A DNA stretch of 64,000 nucleotides from Candidatus Sphingomonas colombiensis (GTDB lineage: Bacteria; Pseudomonadota; Alphaproteobacteria; Sphingomonadales; Sphingomonadaceae): the NCBI GenBank assembly GCA_029202845.1, contig CP119315.1, forward strand, positions 1,829,001-1,893,000, given 5' to 3'. The notes under the pieces were generated by a model. That model saw only the letters and a list, made by a program, of their open reading frames with translations. It had not been told where the DNA came from and did not search any database. This document shows positions 33,431 to 42,521 of this stretch, piece after piece. The translations under genes and the position numbers were made by a program. The first letter of the stretch is position 1, and every line of letters begins with the position of its first letter.

Positions 33431-34159
33431 ATGACTGACACCCTGATCAAGACCGATAGCGGCATCGAACGCCGCTCGTTCGAAAGCCTGGGCCACGCCA
33501 ACCACGGCTGGCTCGACGCCCGCCACCATTTTTCGTTCGCCAATTATTACGATCCGGCCCGGATGGGCTGGGGCGCGATCCGCGTGTGGAATGACGATCT
33601 GATCGCGCCGCATAACGGCTTTCCGCCGCATCCGCATCGCGACATGGAGATCATCACCTATGTCCGCTCCGGCGCGATCACCCACGAGGATTCGATGGGC
33701 AATCGCGGTCGCACGGAGGCCGGAGACGTGCAGGTGATGAGCGCCGGATCCGGCGTTCGCCATGCCGAATATAATCTGGAGAATGAACCGACCACACTGT
33801 TCCAGATCTGGATCATGCCGCGCACCAATGGCGGCAGCCCGAGCTGGGGCGCCAAGCCCTTCCCCAAGGGCGATCGTTCGGGCCGCTTCGTCACGCTGGC
33901 GAGCGGGTTCGCCGACGATGCGGACGCGCTGCCGATCCGCGCCGACGCCCGCGTGATGGGCGCGACGCTGAAGGCGGGCGAAACGCTCACCTATGATCTG
34001 GGCGAGGGGCGCCATGCCTATCTCGTCCCCGCCACCGGGCGGATCGAGATCAACGGCGAGGCGTTTGAGGCTCGAGACGGCGCGGCGCTGTCTGGTGGCC
34101 GCAGCTTCGCGATCACCGCGCAGGAGGATGCGGAGCTGGTGCTGGTCGATTCCGAATAA
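33431..34159 (+). CDS. Pirin family protein
   Basis: A 242-residue bicupin. The metal site is in the N-terminal cupin: FPPHPHRDMEIITYV (two His) and SGVRHAEYN (third His). The following QIWIMP and the C-terminal cupin with LGEGRHAYLVPATGRIEI are typical of YhhW-type pirins, some of which have quercetin 2,3-dioxygenase activity. GGAGG precedes the ATG at 33431. It is first in a pirin-wrbA-LigB-type dioxygenase set with LysR control, a grouping often seen in proteobacteria for quinone or aromatic stress. Confidence 0.93.
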   Translation: MTDTLIKTDSGIERRSFESLGHANHGWLDARHHFSFANYYDPARMGWGAIRVWNDDLIAPHNGFPPHPHRDMEIITYVRSGAITHEDSMGNRGRTEAGDVQVMSAGSGVRHAEYNLENEPTTLFQIWIMPRTNGGSPSWGAKPFPKGDRSGRFVTLASGFADDADALPIRADARVMGATLKAGETLTYDLGEGRHAYLVPATGRIEINGEAFEARDGAALSGGRSFAITAQEDAELVLVDSE

Positions 34160-34170
34160 TTCTTTCCCCC

Positions 34171-34199
34171 GCCGCCCGGTCTTTCCCCCGCCGGGCGGC
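34171..34199. repeat. GC-rich hairpin between pirin and wrbA
   Basis: Perfect nine-base arms GCCGCCCGG (34171-34179) and CCGGGCGGC (34191-34199) enclose an 11-base C/T-rich loop. No T-tract follows. It may stabilise or attenuate the mRNA between the two genes. Confidence 0.5.
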
Positions 34200-34225
34200 A
34201 CCCCTTTCCTGATGGGAGCAATGTG

Positions 34226-34828
34226 ATGACCAAGGTTCTCGTTCTCTATTATTCGTCCTACGGCCATATCGAACAGATGGCCGATGCCGTCGCCGAAGGC
34301 GCGCGCTCGGCGGGTGCGGAGGTTCATATCCGCCGCGTGCCCGAAACCGCGCCGCCGGAGGTGGTGAAAGCCGCTCATTTCAAGACGGATACCGCGCATC
34401 CCGTGATCGAAGGCCCTGATGCGCTGCTCGATTATGATGCGATCGTCGTCGGCGCGCCCACTCGTTATGGCCGGATGCCCAGCCAGATGGCCGCGTTCTG
34501 GGATACGACCGGCGGCATCTGGATGCGCGGCGGGCTGATCGGCAAGGTCGGTGGCGCCTTCACCTCCACCGCCAGCCAGCATGGCGGGCAGGAGACGACG
34601 CTCTTCTCGATCATCACCAACCTGCTACATCAGGGGATGACGATCGTCGGGCTCGATTACGGCTTCACCGAGCAGATGGGCGTGGACAAGGTTCGCGGCG
34701 GTTCGCCCTATGGCGCGACGACGATCGCCAATGGCGACGGCAGCCGCCAGCCCGGCACGGAAGAGCTGGATGGCGCGCGCTATCAGGGCCGCCGCATCGC
34801 CGAGACCGCGGCGAAGCTGAAAGGGTGA
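34226..34828 (+). CDS. NAD(P)H:quinone oxidoreductase, WrbA type
   Basis: A 200-residue flavodoxin-like protein. It has [17 protein letters not shown] (FMN phosphate loop), [31 protein letters not shown] and the late [17 protein letters not shown]. WrbA proteins reduce quinones by two electrons in the cytoplasm, as tetramers. The ATG at 34226 has GGGAG upstream; an in-frame GTG directly before it is less likely. It lies between pirin and a dioxygenase, consistent with quinone detoxification. Confidence 0.93.
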   Translation: MTKVLVLYYSSYGHIEQMADAVAEGARSAGAEVHIRRVPETAPPEVVKAAHFKTDTAHPVIEGPDALLDYDAIVVGAPTRYGRMPSQMAAFWDTTGGIWMRGGLIGKVGGAFTSTASQHGGQETTLFSIITNLLHQGMTIVGLDYGFTEQMGVDKVRGGSPYGATTIANGDGSRQPGTEELDGARYQGRRIAETAAKLKG

Positions 34829-34885
34829 TGTTGTCTGCCGGTGCGTTGTTCAGCGCACCGGCATCGCATTTTCGAGGATTCCGCC

Positions 34886-35674
34886 ATGACTGCCCAGCCC
34901 GCATTGTTCGTCTCCCACGGATCGCCGATGATCGTCGCCGAGCCGAGCGCCGCGCGTGATTTCCTGAGCGGGCTGGGCGCCACGCTGGCGCGGCCGGACG
35001 CGATCCTTGTCCTCTCCGCGCATTACGACATGCCCGGCGCAGTGGTGACTACCGCCGCGCATCCGGGGACGATCCACGATTTCGGCGGCTTTCCCGAAGA
35101 ACTCTATCGCCTGCGCTATCCCGCGCCCGGTGCGCCGGAACTCGCCGCGCGGGTCGCCGCGCTGGTGGAGGGCGCGGGCGTGCCGGTGCGGGCCGATCCG
35201 GTGCGCGGGTTCGATCATGGCGCATGGGTGCCGCTGCTGCTCGGCTGGCCGGGGGCGGATATCCCGGTCGTCCAGCTATCGATCAGCACCGCCCATAGCG
35301 CGGACTGGCATTATCGCATCGGCCTCGCGCTGGCGCCGCTACGCGCGGAGAACGTGCTGGTGATCGGATCGGGCAGCATGACGCACAATCTGCGCGAGGT
35401 GTTCGTCGCGCGCCGGACGGTCGATTCGCCGACGCCCGAATGGGTGAGCGACTTCGCCGACTGGATGCACGATCGACTGGCCGCCGGAGACACGCCGGCG
35501 GTGCTCGACGCGATCGCGCTTGCCCCGAACGGGCATCGCAACCATCCGACGCCGGATCATTTCCTGCCGCTGCCCGGCGCGCTCGGCGCGGGCGGGGAGG
35601 GCGCGACGGCGACCCGGCTCCACCATAGCTACACCTATGGCGTGCTGGCGATGGACGCCTATTCCTTCGCCTGA
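34886..35674 (+). CDS. DODA-type extradiol dioxygenase (LigB superfamily)
   Basis: A 262-residue class III extradiol dioxygenase. Likely metal and catalytic residues are His in VSHGSP, SAHYDMPG, GFDHGAWVPL and near the end HHSYTYGVL. The HDFGGFPEELY segment is typical of YgiD/4,5-DOPA dioxygenase relatives. Such enzymes open catecholic rings with Fe(II) or Zn(II), but many members have no known substrate. It follows wrbA after 57 bp. Its last 16 bases overlap the end of the convergent VanY-like gene. Confidence 0.9.
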   Translation: MTAQPALFVSHGSPMIVAEPSAARDFLSGLGATLARPDAILVLSAHYDMPGAVVTTAAHPGTIHDFGGFPEELYRLRYPAPGAPELAARVAALVEGAGVPVRADPVRGFDHGAWVPLLLGWPGADIPVVQLSISTAHSADWHYRIGLALAPLRAENVLVIGSGSMTHNLREVFVARRTVDSPTPEWVSDFADWMHDRLAAGDTPAVLDAIALAPNGHRNHPTPDHFLPLPGALGAGGEGATATRLHHSYTYGVLAMDAYSFA

Positions 35675-36378
35675 GCCTGCGCGGCGCCATTCGGCGCGGC
35701 GGCAACCTTGTCGACGAGCGCCGGATCGGCCGGAAATTCGCGCCGTGCGCGGGCGAAGATGAAGCGCGCGCGCGCCGCGCCGGGCTCGGCCGCGCTCGTC
35801 CCCACCCAACGCCAGTGCCACGGCTCCCATTTCACGCGCTGGCCGTTGCCGGGCGGGAAGGACAGCTCGAACCCGAAGCGCGGCGCATTGTCCCGCAACC
35901 AGCGGAAGGCGGGCTTGGCCGCCATGCACGCCTCGGCATCGCGGCAACCGTCGGCAGGGCGCACCGTGAAATCAAGCGCATAGCCGGTGCCATGCTCGCT
36001 ATGCCCCGGCGGGGCGACTGAGATCGAGCGATCGCCGTCATTGGCCTCTGCACGTGGCTTGCAGAACGTGGCCTCCTGCGATTCGATCGAACGATGGCAG
36101 GAGAGCGCGTAGAGCTGCCCTTGCACCGCCGGATCGCCCGCAGCCGCCGCGAGCAGCCGCTGCAGCGCCGCCATCGCTTCCGGCCGCAAGCGGCAGGTGC
36201 CGAGGATCGCGACCCCCGGCGGCGCCACGACAAGATCGCGATCCGCTACGTCGCCATAGGGCAGATGCCCCAGCGCGCGGCCGTCCGCGGCGACGTTGGC
36301 GCTCGTGCCGCCGCATACCTGCGCCTCCACTGGTGCGGCGAGGAGCGGCAGGATCAGAAACAGATAGCGTAGCGTCAT
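35659..36378 (-). CDS. VanY-type D-alanyl-D-alanine carboxypeptidase-like protein
   Basis: A 239-residue exported protein with a signal peptide (YLFLILPLLAAPVEAQ). The M15 zinc peptidase core shows SEHGTGYALDF (His and Asp ligands) and EPWHWRWVG (Glu base and His ligand). It probably trims D-Ala from peptidoglycan stem peptides in the periplasm. Four Cys residues (VCGG, GTCRL, LSCHR, TFCKP) may form disulfides, with two more in the DGCRDAEAC loop. The C-terminus is Ala/Gln-rich. Confidence 0.85.
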   Translation of the reverse strand: MTLRYLFLILPLLAAPVEAQVCGGTSANVAADGRALGHLPYGDVADRDLVVAPPGVAILGTCRLRPEAMAALQRLLAAAAGDPAVQGQLYALSCHRSIESQEATFCKPRAEANDGDRSISVAPPGHSEHGTGYALDFTVRPADGCRDAEACMAAKPAFRWLRDNAPRFGFELSFPPGNGQRVKWEPWHWRWVGTSAAEPGAARARFIFARARREFPADPALVDKVAAAPNGAAQAQAKE

Positions 36379-36425
36379 GCTGCTTTCTCTGGCCTCGGCG
36401 GCCCACTGGTGGCAAGGGCCGCGTC

Positions 36426-37085
36426 ATGCTGGGTGACCGAGTGCTCTTCCTCGACGGTGAGGCGTTGGTAATCGACAAGCCGGCGGGCTTGCCGGTCGAT
36501 CGACCGCGCGACGGGGCGATCAGCCTCGAGAATCATCTCGACAATTTGACCTTCGGTTTCCGCCGCTGGCCGCAGGCGGTGCATCGGCTCGATCGCGATA
36601 CCAGCGGCTGCCTGTTGCTTTCGCGCAACCCCAAGGCCCATGCCCGGCTCCAGCAGGCGTTCGAGGCGGGCACGGTGACGAAACGCTATCTGGCGGTGCT
36701 CGATGGCATTCCCGAGGGCGAAAGCGGCGAGATCGATCTGCCGCTGGGCAAGGTTTCGACGCGCGAACATGGCTGGCGGATGACTGCGGATCCGAAAGGC
36801 AAGGCGGCGCGCACCGCATGGCGGCTGCTCGATACGCATGACGGCCGCGCGCTGGTCGAATTCCGTCCCGCGACCGGGCGCACCCACCAGATTCGCGTCC
36901 ATGCCCTTGAAGGGCTGGGCCATGCCGTGACCGGCGATCCCTTTTACGGTAGCGCCCACCCGGCCGGGATGATGCTCCACGCGATCGAACTGATCGTGCC
37001 ACGCGCCGGCAAGGCGGATGTCGCGGCGACCGCACCCTGGCCGGAGCGCTTCGCCAAAGCAGGGTTTGACGCGCCAGCCGCCTGA
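36426..37085 (+). CDS. RluA family pseudouridine synthase
   Basis: A 219-residue single-domain enzyme. The catalytic motif is VHRLDRDTSGCLLLS with the nucleophilic Asp. VIDKPAGLPV precedes it, and RTHQIRVH and GDPFYG follow, as in RluA-type synthases. It lacks an S4 domain, unlike RluC/RluD, so a tRNA or 23S rRNA target cannot be separated. ATG 36426 is preferred (AAGGG upstream). It is convergent with arfB, 7 bp apart. Confidence 0.9.
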   Translation: MLGDRVLFLDGEALVIDKPAGLPVDRPRDGAISLENHLDNLTFGFRRWPQAVHRLDRDTSGCLLLSRNPKAHARLQQAFEAGTVTKRYLAVLDGIPEGESGEIDLPLGKVSTREHGWRMTADPKGKAARTAWRLLDTHDGRALVEFRPATGRTHQIRVHALEGLGHAVTGDPFYGSAHPAGMMLHAIELIVPRAGKADVAATAPWPERFAKAGFDAPAA

Positions 37086-37092
37086 AGCGGCT

Positions 37093-37500
37093 TTATTCTC
37101 GCGGTTTCGCGCGTCCGGCCTTGATATCGCCCCGCGCCTTTTTCCCTTCGACCCGCCGTTTTTGCGAGCCCTTGGTCGGCTTTGTCGGGCGGCGTTTCTT
37201 GGGGACGACCAGCGCCTGATTGACCAGCTCGATCAGCCGCGTGCGCACCTCCGCGCGATTTTCGTGCTGCGATCGAGACCCTTCCGCGCGCAGGATCAAT
37301 ACGCCATCACTCGTCATCCGCGAGCCGGCGAGATGCGCGAGCCGGTATTTGACGCTCACCGGAAGCGGGGCCGCCACCAGATCGAACCGCAGGATCACCG
37401 CGCTGTCCGTCGTGTTGACATGCTGGCCGCCAGCCCCGCCGGAGCGAGTCGTGGATTCCTCGATCTCGATTTCCAGTCGTTGGTTGACGCGCAGCAGCAT
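37093..37500 (-). CDS. arfB: Peptidyl-tRNA hydrolase ArfB (ribosome rescue)
   Basis: A 135-residue release-factor-like protein. The GGQ catalytic loop is in TRSGGAGGQHVNTTDSAV. The C-terminal tail (KKRRPTKPTKGSQKRRVEGKKARGDIKAGRAK) is Lys/Arg-rich, as needed to enter the empty mRNA channel of stalled ribosomes. It rescues non-stop ribosomes independently of tmRNA. The length matches the YaeJ/ICT1 family. It is cytoplasmic and monocistronic. Confidence 0.93.
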   Translation of the reverse strand: MLLRVNQRLEIEIEESTTRSGGAGGQHVNTTDSAVILRFDLVAAPLPVSVKYRLAHLAGSRMTSDGVLILRAEGSRSQHENRAEVRTRLIELVNQALVVPKKRRPTKPTKGSQKRRVEGKKARGDIKAGRAKPRE

Positions 37501-37590
37501 GGGCCGCCGATATCGCCGTTTGAGATAAATACCAGCTTGGCGATGCGGGCGACTGCTGGACTAATCGCCGCGCGATCCTAGATCAGGCGC

Positions 37591-38073
37591 ATGTATCAAT
37601 TCGATATCGCCGCCGGATCGAAGGCGGAGCTTTACCGCGAACTCACCGGCGCGCTGGATGCGATGACCGCGAACGAGCCGGATGCGATCGCCAATATGGC
37701 GAACGCCGCCGCGCTGCTGTGGCAATATCTGCCCGATCTCAACTGGGCGGGTTTTTATCGCATGATCGAGGGCGAGCTGGTGCTCGGCCCGTTTCAGGGC
37801 AAACCCGCGTGCATCCGCATTCCACTCGGCAAGGGTGTGTGTGGTGCTGCGGCGCAATCGCGGACGACGCAATTGGTCGAGGATGTGCACGCCTTCGCCG
37901 GGCATATCGCGTGCGATGCGGCGAGCGCGTCCGAGCTGGTCGTGCCGATCGTGGTCGACGGGCGGCTGATCGGGGTGCTCGATCTCGACAGCCCCAATGT
38001 CGGGCGGTTCGATGCCGAGGATGCGGCGGGATGCGAGGCGCTGGTGGCGCTGATCGCGAATCGTCTCGCCTGA
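37591..38073 (+). CDS. GAF-domain free methionine-(R)-sulfoxide reductase
   Basis: A 160-residue GAF protein of the fRMsr (MsrC/YebR) family. LNWAGFYRMIEGELVLGPFQG is the conserved start of the GAF core. The three Cys expected for catalysis and resolution lie in KPACIRIP, GKGVCGAA and HIACDAAS. The late VPIVVDGRLIGVLDLDSPNVGRF is the family signature. It reduces free L-methionine-R-sulfoxide, so with msrA at 27732-28274 the window carries two methionine-repair functions. Confidence 0.92.
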   Translation: MYQFDIAAGSKAELYRELTGALDAMTANEPDAIANMANAAALLWQYLPDLNWAGFYRMIEGELVLGPFQGKPACIRIPLGKGVCGAAAQSRTTQLVEDVHAFAGHIACDAASASELVVPIVVDGRLIGVLDLDSPNVGRFDAEDAAGCEALVALIANRLA

Positions 38074-38177
38074 TCCGATTCGGGACAGCGCGCGCGCTGG
38101 AGACTCCCCCGGTGCAATGGTAAGCAATCGTTTAGGAATTGCGGACCTTCGCGGCCCGGAAAACAGGGAGAGATGAC

Positions 38178-38873
38178 ATGCGCACGCTGATTCTGTCGGC
38201 CGCCGCGCTGGCGCTTCTTGGTGCCGCTGGAGCGGTGGACGCGCAGCGCGTCGCGGTGCCGGGGCCGGGCGGAGCTGCCGGGGACTGGCAGGACGTGCCG
38301 GCGACGACAATCACCCATCCCCCGCGCGAAAATCGGTGGGGGCGGCGGGTCGATGGCCGCTGGTGGGGCGGCGCAGAGGCGCCGGGCGGCTGGGCCGCGT
38401 ATCGCCAGCCGAAACGTGGCCGGGCGCTGCCGTCCTATTGGCGCGCGCCGGATTGGTATGTCGCCGATTGGCGCGGCTATGGCTTGCCGCAGCCGCCTTA
38501 TGGCTACAATTGGTCGCGCTATTATGATGATGCCGTGCTGATCGATACGCGCGGGCGCGTGTATGATTCGATCGCGGGCGTGAGCTGGGATCGCTTCGAC
38601 GATCCGGGCGCGGACGCGGGCTATTATGGCGCCGGCGCGCTTCCGCCGCCCAGAGTGGTGCATGCGCCGGATGGAACCACCGTAGTTACGACCAGCACCG
38701 CCGGCACCGTGCCGGGCTATTATGCCGATGGCTATTATTATCCGGCCCCCACGATCACGACGGTGACCATCCGGAAGGCACGAATTGGGGCGGCAATCGC
38801 CAGCGATTCAGTCACTTATACCCCAAAACCCGCGCATCGGCGGACGCACAAGCGCAAGCCGCGCCGGCGCTGA
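38178..38873 (+). CDS. RcnB family periplasmic protein
   Basis: A 231-residue exported protein with a signal peptide (LILSAAALALLGAAGAVDAQ). The body is Trp/Tyr/Gly-rich (RWGRRVDGRWWGGAEAPG, ALPSYWRAPDWYVADWRGY, YNWSRYYDDAVLIDTRGRV), which matches the RcnB-like family near DDAVLIDTRGRVYD. E. coli RcnB modulates nickel/cobalt efflux, but most members are uncharacterised. The C-terminal tail is basic (THKRKPRRR). GGGAGAG precedes the ATG at 38178. No rcnA-type efflux gene is nearby. Confidence 0.82.
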   Translation: MRTLILSAAALALLGAAGAVDAQRVAVPGPGGAAGDWQDVPATTITHPPRENRWGRRVDGRWWGGAEAPGGWAAYRQPKRGRALPSYWRAPDWYVADWRGYGLPQPPYGYNWSRYYDDAVLIDTRGRVYDSIAGVSWDRFDDPGADAGYYGAGALPPPRVVHAPDGTTVVTTSTAGTVPGYYADGYYYPAPTITTVTIRKARIGAAIASDSVTYTPKPAHRRTHKRKPRRR

Positions 38874-38875
38874 GG

Positions 38876-38906
38876 CGCGCCCCGCCCATTTTTGGGGCGG
38901 GGCGCG
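38876..38906. terminator. Bidirectional terminator hairpin
   Basis: Perfect 12-base arms CGCGCCCCGCCC (38876-38887) and GGGCGGGGCGCG (38895-38906) enclose ATTTTTG, just after the RcnB-like stop and before the stop of the convergent small exported gene. It suits termination from both sides. Confidence 0.65.
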
Positions 38907-38912
38907 ATCGCG

Positions 38913-39245
38913 TCATTTACCGATCGTGCGGCTCTGGGCATTTTCCTCGGCATTCAACTGATGCTGCTCGCCGCGCGTGATGTACCCGCCATTGGCGCGC
39001 GCATCGGCGTGATCCTGCCGCATGATCGCATGATCGGCGGCGCGATCGGCGCGGGCCTGCGCGCCGGTGATCTCGCCCTCGCGCCGCTCGCGATTGATGC
39101 GGGCGATCTGGTGATGCGAGCGCTTCAGCACCTCATGCTGGCGCGGGTGATGGCGCGCCCAGCGCGTTTCAGCCGAGGCGGCGGTGCTGAGCCCCGCAAC
39201 CGTGGTAAGGGCGCAGGCGATCATGGCGATACGTGACGTCTTCAT
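38913..39245 (-). CDS. Small exported protein of unknown function
   Basis: A 110-residue protein with a signal peptide (IAMIACALTTVAGLSTAASA). The mature part is highly charged, with many His/Arg/Glu/Gln residues (ARHHPRQHEVLKRSHHQIARINRERRE), and is predicted helical. No known domain is recognised. It is convergent with the RcnB-like gene. AGGAA lies upstream of the ATG at 39245. Short, His-rich periplasmic proteins could bind metals, but nothing here proves it. Confidence 0.75.
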   Translation of the reverse strand: MKTSRIAMIACALTTVAGLSTAASAETRWARHHPRQHEVLKRSHHQIARINRERREGEITGAQARADRAADHAIMRQDHADARANGGYITRGEQHQLNAEENAQSRTIGK

Positions 39246-39355
39246 GTGAATTCCTTTCGAACAAGGCATTCACTCCCGTGCGATCCTTCTGACGAGTCGC
39301 AACTGAACGATCGTTGAAACGCCTGGTCAGGTGCGCTTCAGGATGATCGCGGGCA

Positions 39356-40654
39356 TCACTTGGCCAGCGCGCGGCCGCCGAAGGAGACGATGCTCTCCGC
39401 GCCGTCGGCACCGATTGCCGATACGCCGATGAAGTGATCGTCGACCGGCACGTCCTTCAGCGCGAGGGTGGTCGCGCCGGTCACGTCGCGCGAATCGGTC
39501 CAGTCCTGCTGGTCGGCGCGGCGCCAATGGATGCGATAGCCGCGCGCGTCCGGCACCGGCGACCAGGTGACGGTCGTGTCCAGCCCCAGCGCGCCCGCGA
39601 TCGCTACGCTGGCGGGCGCCGCCGGCGCGGCCGCGAGGCGCGCCAGCGTGGCGACGTTGATCGCGGTCACTTTCGCGAGATAGTCGAAATCCATGCCCTC
39701 GACCGTGTCGCCATAGACGCGACCGTTTTCGGTGCGCAGATCCTGATGCTGGCGATCCCAATTCTCCAGCCCCACGGTGAAGCGCACCGCCGGATAGCCT
39801 TCGCGCAGGAACGGTTCGTGATCGCCGCCGCGCCCGAAGCGGTCAGGCCGCCGATCGAGGAATGCGGCGAAGCCGCCCGGCAGATTGCCCGCCACGCCGC
39901 GGATCGCCTTGGCCAGCGCGCGGCTCGGGCCGTCATCCTCGCCGCCGATCGCGCGGCGCTCGATCTGCTCGGCGAGGGTGTCGCTCGAACGGATGCCTTC
40001 GGAGAAGACGCGGACCCGATCCGCCACCTTCACGCCGCCCTGGCCGATCGAATTGCCGACGATATCGTTGTTGAGCATCGCATCGACCTGCCAGCCGCGG
40101 GCCTTCGCGGTCTGCGCGAGCAAGGTGGCGCCCAACAGCCCCTGCTCCTCGCCGGAAAAGGCGACATAGACGATATTGGCGGCGAACTTCTCCTTCGACA
40201 GGATGCGCGCCGCCTCCATCACCAGCGCGACGCCGGAGGCATCATCGTTCGCGCCGGGCGCGTCGGCGGTGGTGTTCATCACATCGGTAACGCGGCTGTC
40301 GATATGGCCGCCGACGATGATGAAGCGATTCGGATCGGTGCCGCGCTGGATGCCCAGCACATCCTCGATCACCACGCCGTTCGGCGCGCGCGGCACGACG
40401 AATCGCCGCGACAGCCGCTCGACCGTGATGCATCCCCCGCATTGTTTCGACAGCGCGGCGAACTCGGCCGCGACCCAGTTGCGCGCCGCGCCGATCCCGC
40501 GTTTTGGATCGGTGGCCGACGAAAGCGAATGCCGCGTTCCGAACGAGACCAGTCTGTCGACCGTACCGCGCAGCCGCTCCGGCGACGGCGCGTCGCGTGC
40601 GACAGCGGGGGTGGCGATCAGCAGGGCGGCGGAGAGGGGCAGGAAAATGCGCAT
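39356..40654 (-). CDS. M28-family zinc peptidase with C-terminal Fn3-like domain
   Basis: A 432-residue exported peptidase with a short signal peptide. The zinc-site residues are in VGGHIDSRV (His), PGANDDASGVA (bridging Asp), FSGEEQGLLGA (Glu base and ligand), LNNDIVGNS (Asp) and GGDHEPFLREGYPAVRF (His). The last about 85 residues (WSPVPDARGYRIHWRRADQQ onward) resemble a fibronectin-type-III module, which may anchor or position the enzyme. It probably acts as an aminopeptidase in the periplasm or outside the cell. Confidence 0.9.
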   Translation of the reverse strand: MRIFLPLSAALLIATPAVARDAPSPERLRGTVDRLVSFGTRHSLSSATDPKRGIGAARNWVAAEFAALSKQCGGCITVERLSRRFVVPRAPNGVVIEDVLGIQRGTDPNRFIIVGGHIDSRVTDVMNTTADAPGANDDASGVALVMEAARILSKEKFAANIVYVAFSGEEQGLLGATLLAQTAKARGWQVDAMLNNDIVGNSIGQGGVKVADRVRVFSEGIRSSDTLAEQIERRAIGGEDDGPSRALAKAIRGVAGNLPGGFAAFLDRRPDRFGRGGDHEPFLREGYPAVRFTVGLENWDRQHQDLRTENGRVYGDTVEGMDFDYLAKVTAINVATLARLAAAPAAPASVAIAGALGLDTTVTWSPVPDARGYRIHWRRADQQDWTDSRDVTGATTLALKDVPVDDHFIGVSAIGADGAESIVSFGGRALAK

Positions 40655-40705
40655 CCGCCAACGGTGGCGCGCCGTGCGCTTTCAGGCAAGCCGCATCATC
40701 GCGGA

Positions 40706-41158
40706 TCAGCTCAGCCGGTCGATCGCGGCCTGATCGAGATTCCCGGGAATGATCATCAGCGGGACGGACAACAGGCTGAGATCGGCCGCGAAATGCGCGA
40801 CAAGCGGCCCGGGGGTGCCGTTGTTCGCAGCACCCAGCACCAGCGCGGAGATATCGGGATTGGCGGCGATCACCTCACGGATGATCTTGCGCCCATCACC
40901 CTGCCGCACCGTAATCGACGGGCGCAGGCCGGATTCCTCGATCAATGTCCCGGCGGCCTTCGCCACCAGCCCCTCCGCGTGGAGGCGCGCCTCTTCCTCG
41001 ATCGTCGCCTGCACGCCGCCGAAGGCGATGAACTCCTGCTTCGGCACCAGCGCGAGTATCTCAACGCCGCCGCCGGTCTTAACCGCGCGACGCGCAGCGA
41101 ACCGCAAGGCGATTTCCGCCTCCGGTGTGTCGTCGATCACGGTCAGATAAATGCGCAT
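40706..41158 (-). CDS. Universal stress protein (UspA family)
   Basis: A 150-residue protein. The start RIYLTVIDDTPEAEIALRFAARRA matches the Usp fold, and the late nucleotide loop VLGAANNGTPGPLV (G-x2-G-x9-G-like region) suggests ATP binding. The adjacent DISALVLGAA strand and LSVPLMIIPG end are typical. It is cytoplasmic. ATG 41158 is chosen because the family starts there. It is divergent from the pyruvate dehydrogenase E2 gene. Confidence 0.85.
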   Translation of the reverse strand: MRIYLTVIDDTPEAEIALRFAARRAVKTGGGVEILALVPKQEFIAFGGVQATIEEEARLHAEGLVAKAAGTLIEESGLRPSITVRQGDGRKIIREVIAANPDISALVLGAANNGTPGPLVAHFAADLSLLSVPLMIIPGNLDQAAIDRLS

Positions 41159-41263
41159 GACCAATGCCCCCCAATGCGATCGGTTATCGGCCTGTGGGCT
41201 TGACCGCGCAAGGGTGCGGCGCGAGAGACGGTCGGGACTACCCACCGCTCCCCGGGGAATTGA

Positions 41264-42520
41264 ATGCCGATCGAGATCAAGATGCCCGCGCTCTCACCAA
41301 CCATGGAAGAGGGCACGCTCGCCAAATGGCTGGTGAAGGAGGGCGATACGGTCAAGGCCGGCGATCTGATGGCAGAGATCGAGACCGACAAGGCCACCAT
41401 GGAATTCGAAGCCGTGGACGAAGGCACGGTGGAGAAGATCCTCGTCGCCGAGGGTGCCGACGGCGTGAAGGTAGGCACGGTCATCATGCTCCTGTCCGGC
41501 GAGGGCGAGGTTTCGTCGCCGAAGCCCGCCGCGAAGCAGGATGCGCCAAAGAAGGAAGCCGCGCCAGTAGCGGCTCCAGCCGCCAAGGCCGAAGTGGCCA
41601 AGCCCGCTCCCGCTCCTGCGCAAGCCGATGGCGATCGCGTGAAGGCCAGCCCGCTCGCGCGTCGAATCGCCGCGCAGAAGGGCGTCGATCTGGCGGGAAT
41701 CACCGGCTCCGGCCCGAACGGGCGGATCGTGAAAGCGGATCTCGATGGCGCGAAGACCGGCGCGGCGCCTGCCGCCGGTGCCGCCGCACCCGCCGCGATC
41801 GCGCCGCTCGCTCCCGCGCAGGTGCCGGATATCCCGCACGATACGACCAAGCTCAGCAACATGCGCAAGACGATCGCGCGCCGCCTGACCGAATCGAAGC
41901 AGCAGGTGCCGCATATCTACCTCACGGTGGACGTGCGCCTCGACAAGCTGCTCAAGCTGCGCAGCGAGCTGAACGCCAGCCTGGAGCCGCGTGGCGTCAA
42001 GCTGTCGGTCAACGATCTGATGATCAAGGCGCTGGCCGTTGCGCTGGTGCAGGTGCCCAAGTGCAACGTGATGTACACGCCGGATCAACTCATCAGCTTC
42101 CACCGCGCGGATATCTCGGTCGCGGTGTCGACGCCGGAAGGGCTGATCACCCCGGTTATTACCGAGGCGGATACGGCAACGCTCTCCGCAATCTCGACCC
42201 GGATGAAGGATCTCGCCGCACGCGCGCGGGACAAGAAGCTGAAGCCGGAGGAATTCACCGGCGGCACCGCCTCGCTCAGCAACATGGGCATGTATGGCAT
42301 CAAGCAGTTCGAGGCGGTGATCAATCCGCCGCAGGGCATGATCATGGCGATCGGCGCGGGCGAGAAGCGGCCCTATGTGATCGACGACGCGCTCGGCATC
42401 GCCAATGTCATGTCGGCGACCGGCAGCTTCGATCACCGCGCGATCGACGGCGCCGATGGCGCGGAGCTGATGCAGGCGTTCAAGGCGCTGATCGAAAACC
42501 CGCTGGGGATGCTCGCCTGA
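41264..42520 (+). CDS. pdhC: Dihydrolipoamide acetyltransferase, pyruvate dehydrogenase E2
   Basis: A 418-residue E2 subunit. The N-terminal lipoyl domain (1-80) carries the lipoyl-Lys in [13 protein letters not shown]. An Ala/Pro/Lys linker follows, then the peripheral subunit-binding domain ([33 protein letters not shown]) and the catalytic core with [12 protein letters not shown] near the end (catalytic His/Asp). Only one lipoyl domain is present. The E1 genes are not in the window, but lpd follows, so the complex is encoded in split loci. Confidence 0.95.
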   Translation: MPIEIKMPALSPTMEEGTLAKWLVKEGDTVKAGDLMAEIETDKATMEFEAVDEGTVEKILVAEGADGVKVGTVIMLLSGEGEVSSPKPAAKQDAPKKEAAPVAAPAAKAEVAKPAPAPAQADGDRVKASPLARRIAAQKGVDLAGITGSGPNGRIVKADLDGAKTGAAPAAGAAAPAAIAPLAPAQVPDIPHDTTKLSNMRKTIARRLTESKQQVPHIYLTVDVRLDKLLKLRSELNASLEPRGVKLSVNDLMIKALAVALVQVPKCNVMYTPDQLISFHRADISVAVSTPEGLITPVITEADTATLSAISTRMKDLAARARDKKLKPEEFTGGTASLSNMGMYGIKQFEAVINPPQGMIMAIGAGEKRPYVIDDALGIANVMSATGSFDHRAIDGADGAELMQAFKALIENPLGMLA

Positions 42521-42521
42521 G

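Noticed and set aside
39434..41203. A 589-codon plus-strand frame opposite the M28 peptidase
   Set aside because: The opposite strand encodes a peptidase with complete zinc motifs; the plus reading has no recognisable domain.
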